DNA from: a virus
Virus record (IMG/VR): IMGVR_UViG_3300049435_000021
Location: 1 to 43,208 of that record
Length of the DNA stretch: 43,208 nt
Strand: one strand, 5' to 3'
Shown in pieces: positions 8,916-17,226 of this stretch. The first letter of the stretch is position 1; each line of letters opens with the position of its first letter. Both the position numbers and the translations under genes were made by a program. The notes beneath the pieces are model-generated. The model saw nothing but the letters and a program-made list of their open reading frames with translations. It ran no database searches and was not told the DNA's origin.

Positions 8916-8937
8916 GACTGAGTCATGTGACTCAGTC
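8916..8937. repeat. Palindrome family 1, copy 1 (perfect, 22 bases)
   Basis: The core ACTGAGTCATGTGACTCAGT lies at 8917-8936 and is extended by one matching base on each side. It is intergenic, between the capsid terminator-like hairpin and the 40-residue gene. See the finding on the ten-copy family. Confidence 0.9.
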
Positions 8938-9001
8938 GGTAGGGTGGCGTGGTGCCAGGGAGACGACCAATCGACCCAGCACCACACCAGCCCTCCCTAC
9001 C
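8938..9001 (-). terminator. Long imperfect hairpin after the capsid gene
   Basis: The arms are GGTAGGG plus TGGCGTGGTG (8938-8954) and CACCACACCA plus CCCTACC (8980-9001), with one wobble pair and a five-base bulge. It lies just after the capsid stop in the direction of transcription. No U-run follows, so it may act as a partial terminator or an mRNA stabiliser for the capsid message. Confidence 0.55.
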
Positions 9002-9026
9002 TCGTAACCTGTTGGCCTGTAACAGA

Positions 9027-10556
9027 TTACGCGAACTGGACGATCTCGAACAACTCGGGACGCTTGACCTGTAGACCCGCACGGATCTCAGCCCTCATCG
9101 TCCACAAGTTCTGTTCAAAATCGAACCCGTTCATGTTGGTCACATCGACACGCATGCCGCCTCGACGGAGAATCTTGCCACCGTCTCGGAAGTCACCAAC
9201 GATCGGAAGCCCCTGCGGCTGAACGGGAGTCGAAACGACCCGCTTGCCCCACAGTGACAGGTTGTCCTCGATACCGACACCGCCGCTGTTCGCGCCGACG
9301 CCGTAGTTGGTACCGAAGAACGAGCCGCCCAGATATTGACCGTTCGCATCCTTCGCCAGGCGAAGAGTTGTCCAGTCGGTCGGATTGAGTACCATGGCAT
9401 CCGGCTCGAAGAAATACGTGATCCGAATGTCGGTGATCGCCTGCAACAGCCCTTCCGCCAGCGCCGCTCCCTTGGTGTAATCCGTTGGGAGCGTGTACTT
9501 TCGGCCTGGCGTGATGCTGGCGACAGTGTCCGAGCTTGCACCCGAACCGACGCCGCCGCCGATAACAACGTTCGTCACCGGAGTCACTACGGTAGGTGCG
9601 AGGAATCCCGAAGGATAACTCAGACCAGCACTCGGTGCGTTACGGGTGAGCAGACCGAGAATACCCGGCATGCCAACTCCTGCAAGCAATTCCACCTCGA
9701 ACTTACGAGACACACCGAGCACGCCATCCTGCTGGACGAGTGCCCAGAACTGCGGAGCGTCCTCAATAGTTTCATCGGTGACCCGCTCAAGGTTGGTGAT
9801 CTTGCCGATGGTATCGGCATAACGAGCAACCGCCACAGACGAAGTCGGCTTAGTCGAACCTTCAGGCGTGGCCGCTGCGTTGTTCGTCATGCCGGTCTGC
9901 TTCACGTAGCTCACTACGCCGCCGTTGACCGGGACACTGGGGAACAGCGACTCAATCACGTTGGGGTAGAAGCGAAGCTCCGCGATCCCCGGCTCAAACT
10001 CAGGCTCGACCAACGTACCAGCAGCGCCGCCCGTGAGGAACACCTGACCGGGCGAGAGATAGCCGGTCGGGGGAGCCGTTGTGCCAGCAGCGGTTACACC
10101 CTGCAAGCCAGCGACACCCTGAGCCTTGAACACGATATCGTCAGCCATGTTCTTGAGCGGGATGTCGAAGCTGAAATCGCCTCGCCCAGAACCATTTTGA
10201 CCTTGGGCGATGTTCTGAGCATTGTTGTGTGCGATCTCTTGTAGCTTCTTGTACCGTGCCCAATTCTCCTGTGCCTGCTTGTATTTCGCAGGCATCGGCG
10301 TTTCGGGCGGCTTGCCGTCTTCACCGCCAGCACCGTCTGCGACGTCGGTGATTCCGCGAGCGGCGTTGTAAGCCTTGATGCCGTCGCCGATCTCCTTGTC
10401 CATCGCAACGAGACCGGTCTTGTCGTCCCCGTTGCCGAGCATCTTCTGAGTGAACTCAGCTTGCGTGATCGCACCGCTGTTGACATCCGAAAGGGCTTTC
10501 GCCGCTTCGTTTTTCAGCTCAGCCGACTTCTGCTTGAGTTCCAATACGTTAGGCAT
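9027..10556 (-). CDS. Major capsid protein, HK97 fold, with N-terminal scaffold-like region
   Basis: This 509-residue protein follows the protease gene. Its first 150 or so residues are charged and helical (NVLELKQKSAELKNEAAKAL), like the delta scaffolding domain that the protease removes in HK97. From about residue 150 it matches the capsid domain: GYLSPGQVFLTGG, FYPNVIESLFPSVPV, an E-loop-like segment, PDAMVLNPTDWTTLRLAKD and an ending VTNMNGFDFEQNLWTMRAEIRAGLQVKRPELFEIV. These are characteristic of actinophage capsids. It is the main shell protein. Confidence 0.95.
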   Translation of the reverse strand: MPNVLELKQKSAELKNEAAKALSDVNSGAITQAEFTQKMLGNGDDKTGLVAMDKEIGDGIKAYNAARGITDVADGAGGEDGKPPETPMPAKYKQAQENWARYKKLQEIAHNNAQNIAQGQNGSGRGDFSFDIPLKNMADDIVFKAQGVAGLQGVTAAGTTAPPTGYLSPGQVFLTGGAAGTLVEPEFEPGIAELRFYPNVIESLFPSVPVNGGVVSYVKQTGMTNNAAATPEGSTKPTSSVAVARYADTIGKITNLERVTDETIEDAPQFWALVQQDGVLGVSRKFEVELLAGVGMPGILGLLTRNAPSAGLSYPSGFLAPTVVTPVTNVVIGGGVGSGASSDTVASITPGRKYTLPTDYTKGAALAEGLLQAITDIRITYFFEPDAMVLNPTDWTTLRLAKDANGQYLGGSFFGTNYGVGANSGGVGIEDNLSLWGKRVVSTPVQPQGLPIVGDFRDGGKILRRGGMRVDVTNMNGFDFEQNLWTMRAEIRAGLQVKRPELFEIVQFA

Positions 10557-10575
10557 GATTCCTTTTCTCCTTGTG

Positions 10576-11259
10576 TTATTGCCCTGTTGTACTTGCGAGT
10601 TGGAACGCAGCGGCTACAGCTTTGTTGTATGCGGCTGCATCTTCCTTCGGCGTGTCAGCGGACGGGTCAGCCTCGTCGGAGGGTGCCTTGCTGTCCGGTG
10701 CATCCGAAAGTTCTTTGATTTCAACGCCCGTCAGATCACTAATCATCTTAAGCGTTTCGGCTACCGCGTTTTTCACAATACCTTCTACGAAAGATTTTGT
10801 CTCATCATCCATCTCGTCAAAGCTCTTGGATGCCAACACCCTTGCCTTGACGTTGGAGGGGACGACAACGAAGCTCCCGTTGATAAGTTCGCGAGAGACG
10901 GTGCCCGCCTTTTGATCCCGCTTCTCACGGTAGCTGACGGATGTGTACGGTACGTGCTCGATGACGGCGCGGGTGTCTTGCGCCACCTGGGTTTTGGCCC
11001 ATGTACCCTTGCACATGATCTTGCCGCCCACCAGTTCCGGTGTGGCAGAACCGACTACGGACGCCATTTTGTGGGTGTGATCGTTGACGAACGTAATCTG
11101 TTCAGGCAAAGGGGTTTCCCACTCGTCGGCCTTGAGCACGTCACCGTCACGGTCCAAGGTCTCGTTACTCAACTCGACGAGGAACGTGCCGGGATATTCC
11201 TCGGCGCTGGCCGACGTGTCAGTAATGGTGGCGTTGACTGCCTTGGTCTTGATGTCCAT
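10576..11259 (-). CDS. Capsid maturation protease (prohead protease)
   Basis: A protein of about 227 residues lies between portal and capsid, as in HK97-like phages. The pattern fits the S78 serine protease family: ETLDRDGDVLKADEW, a catalytic His candidate in FVNDHTHKM and a Ser candidate in PYTSVSYREKR. It cleaves the capsid scaffold region and then itself. Two in-frame ATGs are possible, at 11265 and 11259. The second is preferred because it overlaps the portal stop (TAATG) with better spacing from GGAAGG. The C-terminal third is acidic and probably disordered. Confidence 0.9.
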   Translation of the reverse strand: MDIKTKAVNATITDTSASAEEYPGTFLVELSNETLDRDGDVLKADEWETPLPEQITFVNDHTHKMASVVGSATPELVGGKIMCKGTWAKTQVAQDTRAVIEHVPYTSVSYREKRDQKAGTVSRELINGSFVVVPSNVKARVLASKSFDEMDDETKSFVEGIVKNAVAETLKMISDLTGVEIKELSDAPDSKAPSDEADPSADTPKEDAAAYNKAVAAAFQLASTTGQ

Positions 11260-12734
11260 TAGCATTTACCTTCCATCAGTATGTGCAGGCAGGCAACTTG
11301 AATGTCCTGCCTGTCACTAGGGTTTCGTTCCATCAGTTTGTGCGCTACCTCATCCCACGCCTTACCCCGACCAAGACCTGAGAAGATTTGATTCTGATAC
11401 TGCTTGCCCTTATCTGTAAGCGCCGGAACCTTTTTCGGCAAATCACCCTGCGGATTCGGGTTGCTGTTGTTACTCGGGTGTCCACTCGGCAACGCCAGCG
11501 GCCCAGGTGATGCTACCGGCTCAGGCGGATTGATAAGCAACTCAAGGGATTTGAGCGCTTGGTTGCCGAACAGTTGGTCAGCGTCAGGTCCAGCGTCACC
11601 GAGACCAAGCCACGAGCGTCCCTCGGACGGCTTGAGCACAGCGGACTGGACGAGTTGCACGATGGCCGGTGCCAACACTTCGATGTCGGCGCGCAACGCA
11701 TTGTGCACTTCGAAGCGAAAGTCTTTGGGTCCGTTGAACTCTGAGCCCACGTAGAAGTCGAATGTGGATTGGAAGTCCTGCAATCGGTGGTCGATGCTGG
11801 ACTTGTAAACGTCTTTTGTCATTGGGCCGTAAGACGTTTGGGTAGTGTGGTCATTGAGTTGCGCCACAGCAGGATTCAAGTCGTAGACCTCAAAGCACTC
11901 GTCTCGGTTCAGTTTTCGGGTCTCGATGTACTGCATTTCTTCTGCGTCGAGCTGCATACGGGTGGCGGTAACGTCATCTTCTAGCACCATAACGCCACCC
12001 GCGCCCTCCACGCCGCCTACCGACTGGACGGCAGCCTCAAGGTTCTTGAACCCCTTTTCTCCCAACGTCTTTGGGGTGCTCAGCACGTAGCTCGGTCGAA
12101 GCATGTTGTCGTACAAACTCTTTGCGGCTTTGCGTGCCGAATCCTCGTTCATGAGAGTCTGTCTCAGCGGTTCCATGCGGGACAGTCCGCGCATGGTGTT
12201 GTCGGGATTGTAGCGGCGGAACGGCACGATATCGGCTTCGTCAAACCACATGTCCGGCCTGCCGGTGAATCCGTATTGAATCCGGCCCGTGGCAGGGTCT
12301 CGGTGCACATAGGTGTTAACGGGATGCATAGGGATGAAGCTGGATACCTTGCCGCTTGGTCCGCGAGCCTTGATCAGGTATGCCTCGCCGTAGGTTTCGT
12401 ATGTGGTTGAAAGCCAGTGGTAGAACTTGAATCTCGGCAGTGTTGCGCACGGGTCTTTCATCAGTTTGGCGTATGGGCCTTTGCGGTCCAGCACGTCTCC
12501 GCTGTCCGGTGCTGTGTCGTACACTCCGATGGGCAGTTTCGCAACGAGGTTGGCGATTTTGTCGATGGCCGAAAACAGATGTGGCTGAGTGCGATACATC
12601 AGCCCGTAGGTTGCAACCTGATGTTGCAGCTGAATTCCGGTGCGGGGCGCGAAGTATGCCTCGTTTAGTTGTGGTGCGGTCTCTGCGAACGCCTGCGGTG
12701 CAAGCGCTCGAAACACGCCGCTACTCAGTAACAT
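11259..12734 (-). CDS. Portal protein (HK97 type)
   Basis: This 491-residue protein forms the dodecameric ring through which DNA enters the head. Features typical of the family are MYRTQPHLFSAIDKIANLVAKLPIGVYD near the N-terminus, PVNTYVHRDPATGRIQYGF, the DIVPFRRYNPDNTMRGLSRMEPLRQTL segment, and LNRDECFEVYDLNPAVAQLNDHTT. The C-terminus is a Pro/Asn-rich tail plus a helical end. AGGAG precedes ATG at 12734. The start overlaps the small membrane protein gene by 14 bases. Confidence 0.95.
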   Translation of the reverse strand: MLLSSGVFRALAPQAFAETAPQLNEAYFAPRTGIQLQHQVATYGLMYRTQPHLFSAIDKIANLVAKLPIGVYDTAPDSGDVLDRKGPYAKLMKDPCATLPRFKFYHWLSTTYETYGEAYLIKARGPSGKVSSFIPMHPVNTYVHRDPATGRIQYGFTGRPDMWFDEADIVPFRRYNPDNTMRGLSRMEPLRQTLMNEDSARKAAKSLYDNMLRPSYVLSTPKTLGEKGFKNLEAAVQSVGGVEGAGGVMVLEDDVTATRMQLDAEEMQYIETRKLNRDECFEVYDLNPAVAQLNDHTTQTSYGPMTKDVYKSSIDHRLQDFQSTFDFYVGSEFNGPKDFRFEVHNALRADIEVLAPAIVQLVQSAVLKPSEGRSWLGLGDAGPDADQLFGNQALKSLELLINPPEPVASPGPLALPSGHPSNNSNPNPQGDLPKKVPALTDKGKQYQNQIFSGLGRGKAWDEVAHKLMERNPSDRQDIQVACLHILMEGKC

Positions 12735-13032
12735 TCGCAGTCTCCTGAATTTCCTGGTAGTACAAGATGTTTCGGTATGGGACGAACAGTTGGCCTGGTG
12801 CCGCCTGCATGACGACGCCGCCGGGGTTTGTCGGCTGCAACTTAACGTCCACGAAAGTCCAACGATCCCAACGCTTTTTGGTGCAAAGCGCTACGAAAGC
12901 ACCTTCGTTGTTCTTCAAAGTGATCGCATAACGTCGAGCTTTCTTGATGTTAATCACCCAGTATGCAATGCAGACGATGATCCACGGTAGGATGAACACA
13001 ACCGCCAATATCGTTGCGAGCCAGGTGTACAC
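12721..13032 (-). CDS. Small membrane protein between terminase and portal genes
   Basis: A 103-residue protein starts at a GTG (13032) three bases after the preceding stop. The first 28 residues form a strong membrane segment (LATILAVVFILPWIIVCIAYWVI) followed by a basic stretch (KKARRY) that would stay in the cytoplasm. The rest is soluble and beta-rich. Function is unknown. Its place inside the packaging operon is unusual for a membrane protein. Confidence 0.7.
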   Translation of the reverse strand: MYTWLATILAVVFILPWIIVCIAYWVINIKKARRYAITLKNNEGAFVALCTKKRWDRWTFVDVKLQPTNPGGVVMQAAPGQLFVPYRNILYYQEIQETANVTE

Positions 13033-13035
13033 GAG

Positions 13036-13353
13036 CTATGACCCCACTACGGTCGCGTCGGCATCCCATTGGAATTCGCTGACCGGCAAGTGCATCCGGC
13101 ATCCGGTGCAGTATGTCGCGCCGTAGAATTGGGGATCGCGAGCGTATGTCTCGGCGAGGTCGTCGCTCATGATTGTTACTGTGCCGCAAGCTCTTCCGGT
13201 TGTGTGCTTGTAGCTCTTGCGCACTGGTCGCACAAATCCCTTGTCCCGCTCCGCTTTTGACAGTACAAGGTATGCGTCGGCCTGAGGTGCTGGCGCGTCG
13301 TCTGCACCGTGCGTCAGCCGTGGGTCGCTAGGATCACTTACCAGATCAGCCAT
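13036..13353 (-). CDS. Conserved zinc-site protein downstream of the large terminase
   Basis: This 105-residue protein carries YLVLSKAERDKGFVRPVRKSYKH, then DDLAETYARDPQFYGATYCTGCRMHLPVSEFQW. I recognise this pattern as a family widespread in tailed phages of unknown function. The central CG, the CTGC pair and the following His suggest a zinc ribbon. ATG at 13353 follows the terminase stop by one base with AGGA ahead. A packaging-related role is inferred only from position. Confidence 0.8.
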   Translation of the reverse strand: MADLVSDPSDPRLTHGADDAPAPQADAYLVLSKAERDKGFVRPVRKSYKHTTGRACGTVTIMSDDLAETYARDPQFYGATYCTGCRMHLPVSEFQWDADATVVGS

Positions 13354-13354
13354 T

Positions 13355-14977
13355 TCAGAATCCTCGTCTCTGTATCACTCGCACGCCGCGAGTGGCGTAG
13401 ATGCTTACCTGTTCGGGTAGGTGATCCATACCCCACACGGCACCAATGGCAGCATACAAAGGTGCTGTGTCACTTGGTGATCGCCGAATATCAACACGCC
13501 AGCCACCGCCAGGCTGGAAAAGTTGAACCGCAGTGAGCGCCGCCGCATCCATGCCCCTGTGTGGCAGATGTTCAATTGTCTTGTCACGCAGACGATCTGA
13601 AATATCAGCGTGAGCCGCTTGAACGTCAGGACCGGGCCATTCGATGATCGGAAACTGGATCGGGTCACCGTCGTTGTCAACGGCATTCTTCAAGTCCTCC
13701 AACAGGTTAACAGTCGGCGCACCGCTCTCGCTGCGAATCACTATGCCACGGTACGTTTCTCGGGTGTCGATCAGATAACCGAGCAGCTTACTCGGCTCTA
13801 CCTCTTCCGAGATACCAACGACCGCAACGTCTTTCGAGTCTGAAATGTACCGGCCTGCACGTGCAACGTACGCTAATTGCCGCCGCTCCGAAAGTTCAAC
13901 GCACACAACAATTTCGGCATCCTCGCCGGGTGTTGCCTCGGGGTCAACTGTGGCTTCCCACTGCCCCTCAGGCCATGGCCCGCCCTCGGCACCGGGGACA
14001 TGGCGGCACATAACCTCTTGATCGAATTCCAGCGGTGGCGTACTGCGAAGTCCTGCAAGGAGACTGCGCGTCGTCGGACAGTTCCACGTTGTCTCAGTGT
14101 GGTTCAGGCTCGGATTCGCTTGCGCCAGCGCCCAAACGTCGGTGCGCTTCGCGTTCGGCGCTGCTGACCACTCGAACAACGCCGTCGTGATCTCGTCCCA
14201 GCCCTCGGGTAGCTCGTCGGGGTCGATGCCCTCGAAAAGCTCACTGTCAGAACCTAATAGGTCCGCTTCGTCGTCACCGTCAGGCCAGCCCAGTTCCTTG
14301 TGGGCAAGCGCTCTCTGATACCTCAGAACGACGCTCAGATCGGTGCCTGCGTTAGAAAACGCGAACACCTGTGCAAACGGTCTAGCGTTGATTGTGTTGG
14401 TCACAGAAGCCCATGAATCCCAATTGTGGTGCTCGCGTAGCTCATCCAGCAGAATCAGGTCACCGGAGAAACCACGACCACCCTTGCCGGTAGCGGCAAC
14501 AACCTTGTACTCGCAGCCGTTATCGAGGTTAAAGAACTTGGGGTGACCGAAGTTTCGGTCTTCGATCATTTCGTTCAAGTCGTCCTGCAGCTCGGCGAGC
14601 GCCAGGCAGTCTTTCCATGCCTCTTCGGAGCGGTCCAGGTTCTGCGCTGTGCCGATCACTAAACCGCTTTCGAGAGAGTACATGTGCCACAACGCAAGTA
14701 TGTTCTCTACCGTAGTCTTTCCGTTCTGGCGTGCAACCATCGTCAACACGATGCGGAAGCGGTACAGCTTGTTCGTCTCGTCCAGTTCAAGCGCGTGGTT
14801 CAAAAGCCATTCCTGCCAAGGGAATAGCGTAATACCAAGGATGTCGTTGGCGAACGCGATGGCCGCTGGCCCGTCTGTGAAATCCGCCAACAGTTCACCT
14901 GTCAGCGGATTCACATGCGAGTCAAGAGGTTTCGTGTAAATCCTCGGTGTCGTACTGCCGAGGACAGTTGCACCCAC
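13355..14977 (-). CDS. Terminase large subunit
   Basis: This is the packaging motor ATPase and nuclease, 540 residues from the chosen GTG. The Walker A motif is in VLTMVARQNGKTTVENILALW and Walker B in GDLILLDELREH; a C-terminal nuclease domain follows. The frame is open up to 15205, but the upstream residues are Arg/Cys-rich, unlike terminase, and overlap the 61-residue membrane gene. GTG at 14977 lies two bases after that gene's TAA, and the protein then begins VGATVLGSTTPRIYTKPL, a normal terminase opening. Confidence 0.93.
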   Translation of the reverse strand: MGATVLGSTTPRIYTKPLDSHVNPLTGELLADFTDGPAAIAFANDILGITLFPWQEWLLNHALELDETNKLYRFRIVLTMVARQNGKTTVENILALWHMYSLESGLVIGTAQNLDRSEEAWKDCLALAELQDDLNEMIEDRNFGHPKFFNLDNGCEYKVVAATGKGGRGFSGDLILLDELREHHNWDSWASVTNTINARPFAQVFAFSNAGTDLSVVLRYQRALAHKELGWPDGDDEADLLGSDSELFEGIDPDELPEGWDEITTALFEWSAAPNAKRTDVWALAQANPSLNHTETTWNCPTTRSLLAGLRSTPPLEFDQEVMCRHVPGAEGGPWPEGQWEATVDPEATPGEDAEIVVCVELSERRQLAYVARAGRYISDSKDVAVVGISEEVEPSKLLGYLIDTRETYRGIVIRSESGAPTVNLLEDLKNAVDNDGDPIQFPIIEWPGPDVQAAHADISDRLRDKTIEHLPHRGMDAAALTAVQLFQPGGGWRVDIRRSPSDTAPLYAAIGAVWGMDHLPEQVSIYATRGVRVIQRRGF

Positions 14978-14979
14978 TT

Positions 14980-15165
14980 TTAGTACCAGTACCGCCTGCC
15001 GCCGACAGTACGACCGCTGAACTGACCGAACAGCAGCAACAGCACTCCGACAACAACAGCGATCCAGCCTAGTACGTACAACACATGATCCACGTTGGGC
15101 GGCACCGGAATTAGCTCCGGTAGCAGCCACGCGACGAGCAGCAGAATAATGCCGAGGACGATCAT
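14980..15165 (-). CDS. Small membrane protein upstream of the large terminase
   Basis: A 61-residue protein consists almost entirely of two hydrophobic segments, MIVLGIILLLVAWLLPELIP and VLYVLGWIAVVVGVLLLLFG, with a basic aromatic end (GRRYWY). The start overlaps the previous gene as ATGA. The topology resembles small holin-like or antiholin proteins, but lysis genes lie elsewhere, so the role is open. Confidence 0.72.
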   Translation of the reverse strand: MIVLGIILLLVAWLLPELIPVPPNVDHVLYVLGWIAVVVGVLLLLFGQFSGRTVGGRRYWY

Positions 15166-15434
15166 TTGATTTCGTTGCCCTTTCCGTCTGGCGACTCACC
15201 GACATGCTTGCGCTTGTTCGGGTCGTTGTCGGGATTGTCCCAGTTCGTCACCGGCCTGCCACGCTCAGTTGACCTCTCCGACACCGTCTTTGACGGCGTT
15301 GCTTTCTTCGACGTAGCGCTTGAACCGCTCTTTGCGCCGGACTTGCTCTGCGACTTCGGCGTCGGGTCCGTCTGCCCCGCTGCATTCACCGTCGATGCCG
15401 AGGTTTCCGCTGTCCGAACTTCCGTCTCTCCCAT
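15162..15434 (-). CDS. Low-complexity Ser/Thr/Lys-rich protein, overlapping frame
   Basis: A 90-residue frame begins MGETEVRTAETSAS and is rich in Ser, Thr, Lys and Pro, so it is probably disordered. AAGGGAAAG lies at good spacing before ATG at 15434. Its first 170 bases overlap the 3' part of the 136-residue gene in another frame, and both frames show GC-rich third positions. It is coupled to the membrane gene downstream. It may be an overprinted gene; function is unknown. Confidence 0.6.
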   Translation of the reverse strand: MGETEVRTAETSASTVNAAGQTDPTPKSQSKSGAKSGSSATSKKATPSKTVSERSTERGRPVTNWDNPDNDPNKRKHVGESPDGKGNEIK

Positions 15435-15675
15435 TGACTTTCCCTTTCATATGGGGATGCTGTTGCATCCATTGATCTTCCGTTACCTCATCATCACCAC
15501 GCCAGAAATGACGAGTGCCATCCTTATCCTGCGTGATGTACAACCCCAAACGGTGACGTGTCTCAACTTGCCTGCGTTCTCGACCCTGTTGTGCGAGAGC
15601 CTTTTTCGTCATTTTCTTGCCGTCGTCATCGTGGATGACAAGCTCGCCCTTGGCGTTTACCGTGCTGTGAATCAT
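15265..15675 (-). CDS. Hypothetical protein downstream of the small terminase
   Basis: This 136-residue protein starts at an ATGA overlap with the small terminase stop. Its first 80 residues look like a real small domain (GELVIHDDDGKKMTKKALAQQGRERRQ, then LGLYITQDKDGTRHFWRGDDEVTEDQWMQQH). The last 55 residues, which overlap the next gene, are acidic then basic. No family is recognised. Confidence 0.65.
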   Translation of the reverse strand: MIHSTVNAKGELVIHDDDGKKMTKKALAQQGRERRQVETRHRLGLYITQDKDGTRHFWRGDDEVTEDQWMQQHPHMKGKVNGRDGSSDSGNLGIDGECSGADGPDAEVAEQVRRKERFKRYVEESNAVKDGVGEVN

Positions 15676-16187
15676 TGTGCCCGTTTCACTTTCGTCAGAG
15701 AGCCTACCGTAGCCAACCTACCGCCGCTCTTACGCCTACCAGTGGCCTTCTTCGCCTCCGACTCACCATGCAAGTCAGAAAGAATCGCCATAAGCTGCTT
15801 CGTTGTTGACGTGTGAATACTCGAAAGTTTTGGATTATCAACGATTTTTGCTAGGTTCCTAGCAGCTTCCACCAATGTTGGCCTTTTCCTACCCTTTTCA
15901 AGCTCGGCGCACTCCTTGATAACGGCGCGCTCCATACGACCTGCCGCACTCGGGACTGAGTCGTCTGACTCAGTTGCCTTGCCGCTGCGCAGGTTCGCAG
16001 TGAGCTTGGCGTTGCGTGCGCTGCGCTTCTCGGCTAGCTCATCCTTCTCCTGCTGCTTCACCGCACGCCGGTCACGGTTATATTCGGTGTTCGCAGCCTT
16101 GCACACGTCGCAGCGACAATTCCACGGCCTACGGTAGCCACGCAACCCGTGGGGTATAGGGTCTTTGGAATCGCCGGTTACAGACAT
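15672..16187 (-). CDS. Terminase small subunit (probable)
   Basis: A 171-residue basic protein lies at the head of the packaging operon. Its N-terminus has PHGLRGYRRPWNCRCDVCKAANTEYNRDRR, a Cys-rich motif common in actinophage small terminases and HNH-like DNA binders. A linker holding a TESDDS repeat copy follows, then a helical domain (AAGRMERAVIKECAELEKGRKRPTLVEAARNLAKIVDNP) like the oligomerisation part of small terminases. The start at 16187 is preferred over 16247 because GAGG precedes it. It would recognise the packaging site, perhaps in the repeat-rich region just upstream. Confidence 0.72.
   Translation of the reverse strand: MSVTGDSKDPIPHGLRGYRRPWNCRCDVCKAANTEYNRDRRAVKQQEKDELAEKRSARNAKLTANLRSGKATESDDSVPSAAGRMERAVIKECAELEKGRKRPTLVEAARNLAKIVDNPKLSSIHTSTTKQLMAILSDLHGESEAKKATGRRKSGGRLATVGSLTKVKRAQ
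15955..15974. repeat. Palindrome family 1, copy 2 (in small terminase gene)
   Basis: ACTGAGTCGTCTGACTCAGT, read on the minus strand as Thr-Glu-Ser-Asp-Asp-Ser in the linker between the two domains of the small terminase. Confidence 0.9.
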
Positions 16188-16636
16188 CTCGTTGCCTCGG
16201 TTACAGTTATCGGTCGTCGTCTCGAAATCCATTGTGCCACAGCACATCTCGTTAGCTCAGAAAACGCCTCTGACCTGCGGGTTTGGGCGTAAATCGCAGT
16301 TTCCTTCTCCGCGAAAAATCCGAGTGCCTAGCAGCGGGGCGATCTTGATTTGCTTTGAAGTTCAACCCCCCTCGTTTATGCAGGTCAGGGGCCTGCCGAG
16401 GGTGAATCAGTGTTTGCTGAGGGTGCATTTCCGCAGGTCAGACGCCCATGGTACAAGCAGTGGTACATCGGGCATCAAGATAGGGTGGTTACACTAACTA
16501 GTTGAGGGCGGTTACACATACTTTGCCCTATACCCCGCCAGGGTATCCCACCCGGTAAGGTATCTCCTTTGTAATGCATTGCTGCACAGTACCTTTCATG
16601 CATGTGAATCACGTTGTGCCACAACACCTTTGTGGC
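16188..16636. other. Repeat-rich noncoding region upstream of terminase (packaging-site candidate)
   Basis: No convincing gene fills these 449 bases. They hold three copies of GCAGGTCAG: 16380-16388, 16433-16441 and inverted at 16270-16278. Two of them lie in a 12-base inverted pair, 16269-16280 with 16431-16442. There are also two direct copies of AGGGYGGTTACAC (16482-16494, 16505-16517), two GAGGGTG copies near 16398 and 16419, and one perfect plus one partial copy of palindrome family 2. The position in front of the small terminase suggests a pac/cos or operator region. Confidence 0.6.
16613..16625. repeat. Palindrome family 2, perfect copy GTTGTGCCACAAC
   Basis: An intergenic perfect copy of the GTTGYGSCRCAAC palindrome, with partial copies at 16232-16242 and 16709-16719 nearby. 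Confidence 0.85.
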
Positions 16637-16876
16637 TCAAGCACTATGCACACCCATATCACCTAGTATGCATGGCGTGTAGCAATGGGGTAGCACGGGC
16701 GAGTAGTACTGTGGCACACCATGATTAGGCACTATTGAATCATGCTGTGGCACAACAGCTTTCGTACTGTGCAGCATAGCCCATACGACCAGGGCCAGGC
16801 ACACCAGGACAATGGCTGCACACGTACCATACACAGTGGCACGCAGGCCCATGATATCCAGTGTGCGCCTTACCAT
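16637..16876 (-). CDS. Small membrane protein
   Basis: A 79-residue frame starts MVRRTLDIMGLRATVYG at 16876, overlapping the HNH stop by seven bases (ATGGTAA). It has one strong membrane segment (TCAAIVLVCLALVVWAML, about residues 17-35) and a Pro/His/Tyr-rich tail. The tail contains VVPQ encoded by a family 2 palindrome at 16744-16756. An earlier in-frame start at 16891 exists. No family is recognised; whether it is expressed is inferred from the coupling. Confidence 0.5.
   Translation of the reverse strand: MVRRTLDIMGLRATVYGTCAAIVLVCLALVVWAMLHSTKAVVPQHDSIVPNHGVPQYYSPVLPHCYTPCILGDMGVHSA
16744..16756. repeat. Palindrome family 2, near-perfect copy
   Basis: GCTGTGGCACAAC lies inside the small membrane protein gene and is read as Val-Val-Pro-Gln, in the same phase as other coding copies. 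Confidence 0.75.
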
Positions 16877-17226
16877 TTCGGCCGTACCCAATCCTGTTGT
16901 GCCACAACGTTTCTCGCTTGGTGTGTACGGTTACATCTGCAATGGCTGGCACGTAAGTTGTTCCATGCCAGCATAAGCCGAGGGTGTGTGGACCGAGGCT
17001 TACGATGGTCAGTCTCGTACGCGTACGGCGTGCTATGCACCGCCTCGTAGTCGATGGGCGCACCACCGAGGACACACTTGCCATGCGCCGCATACCAACA
17101 CGGCAGGTTACGAGATGCACTGTAGGACTTGTGCTTTCGCTTCAATGCCCGCCATGCCGCACTGTCCAGTCCGGTACCCGAAGGTGTTGTGCGCCTTGGC
17201 TTTCGAGCGGTTACCTCACGGGCCAC
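16870..17226 (-). CDS. HNH endonuclease near terminase
   Basis: A 118-residue basic protein has AYETDHRKPRSTHPRLMLAWNNLRASHCRCNRTHQAR. The DH pair, central Asn-Asn and later His fit the HNH fold, with Cys residues that could hold zinc. HNH proteins beside terminase genes are needed for specific DNA end cutting in several HK97-like phages, so a packaging role is likely, though a free homing nuclease is possible. The start is a GTG at 17226 overlapping the previous stop. The C-terminus contains VVAQQ from a family 2 palindrome. Confidence 0.85.
   Translation of the reverse strand: MAREVTARKPRRTTPSGTGLDSAAWRALKRKHKSYSASRNLPCWYAAHGKCVLGGAPIDYEAVHSTPYAYETDHRKPRSTHPRLMLAWNNLRASHCRCNRTHQARNVVAQQDWVRPKW
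16896..16908. repeat. Palindrome family 2, perfect copy in HNH gene
   Basis: GTTGTGCCACAAC, read on the minus strand as Val-Val-Ala-Gln near the HNH C-terminus. Confidence 0.85.

Noticed and set aside
14978-15205. N-terminal extension of the terminase frame
   Set aside because: The extra 76 residues are Arg/Cys-rich, unlike terminase, and overlap the convincing 61-residue membrane gene.
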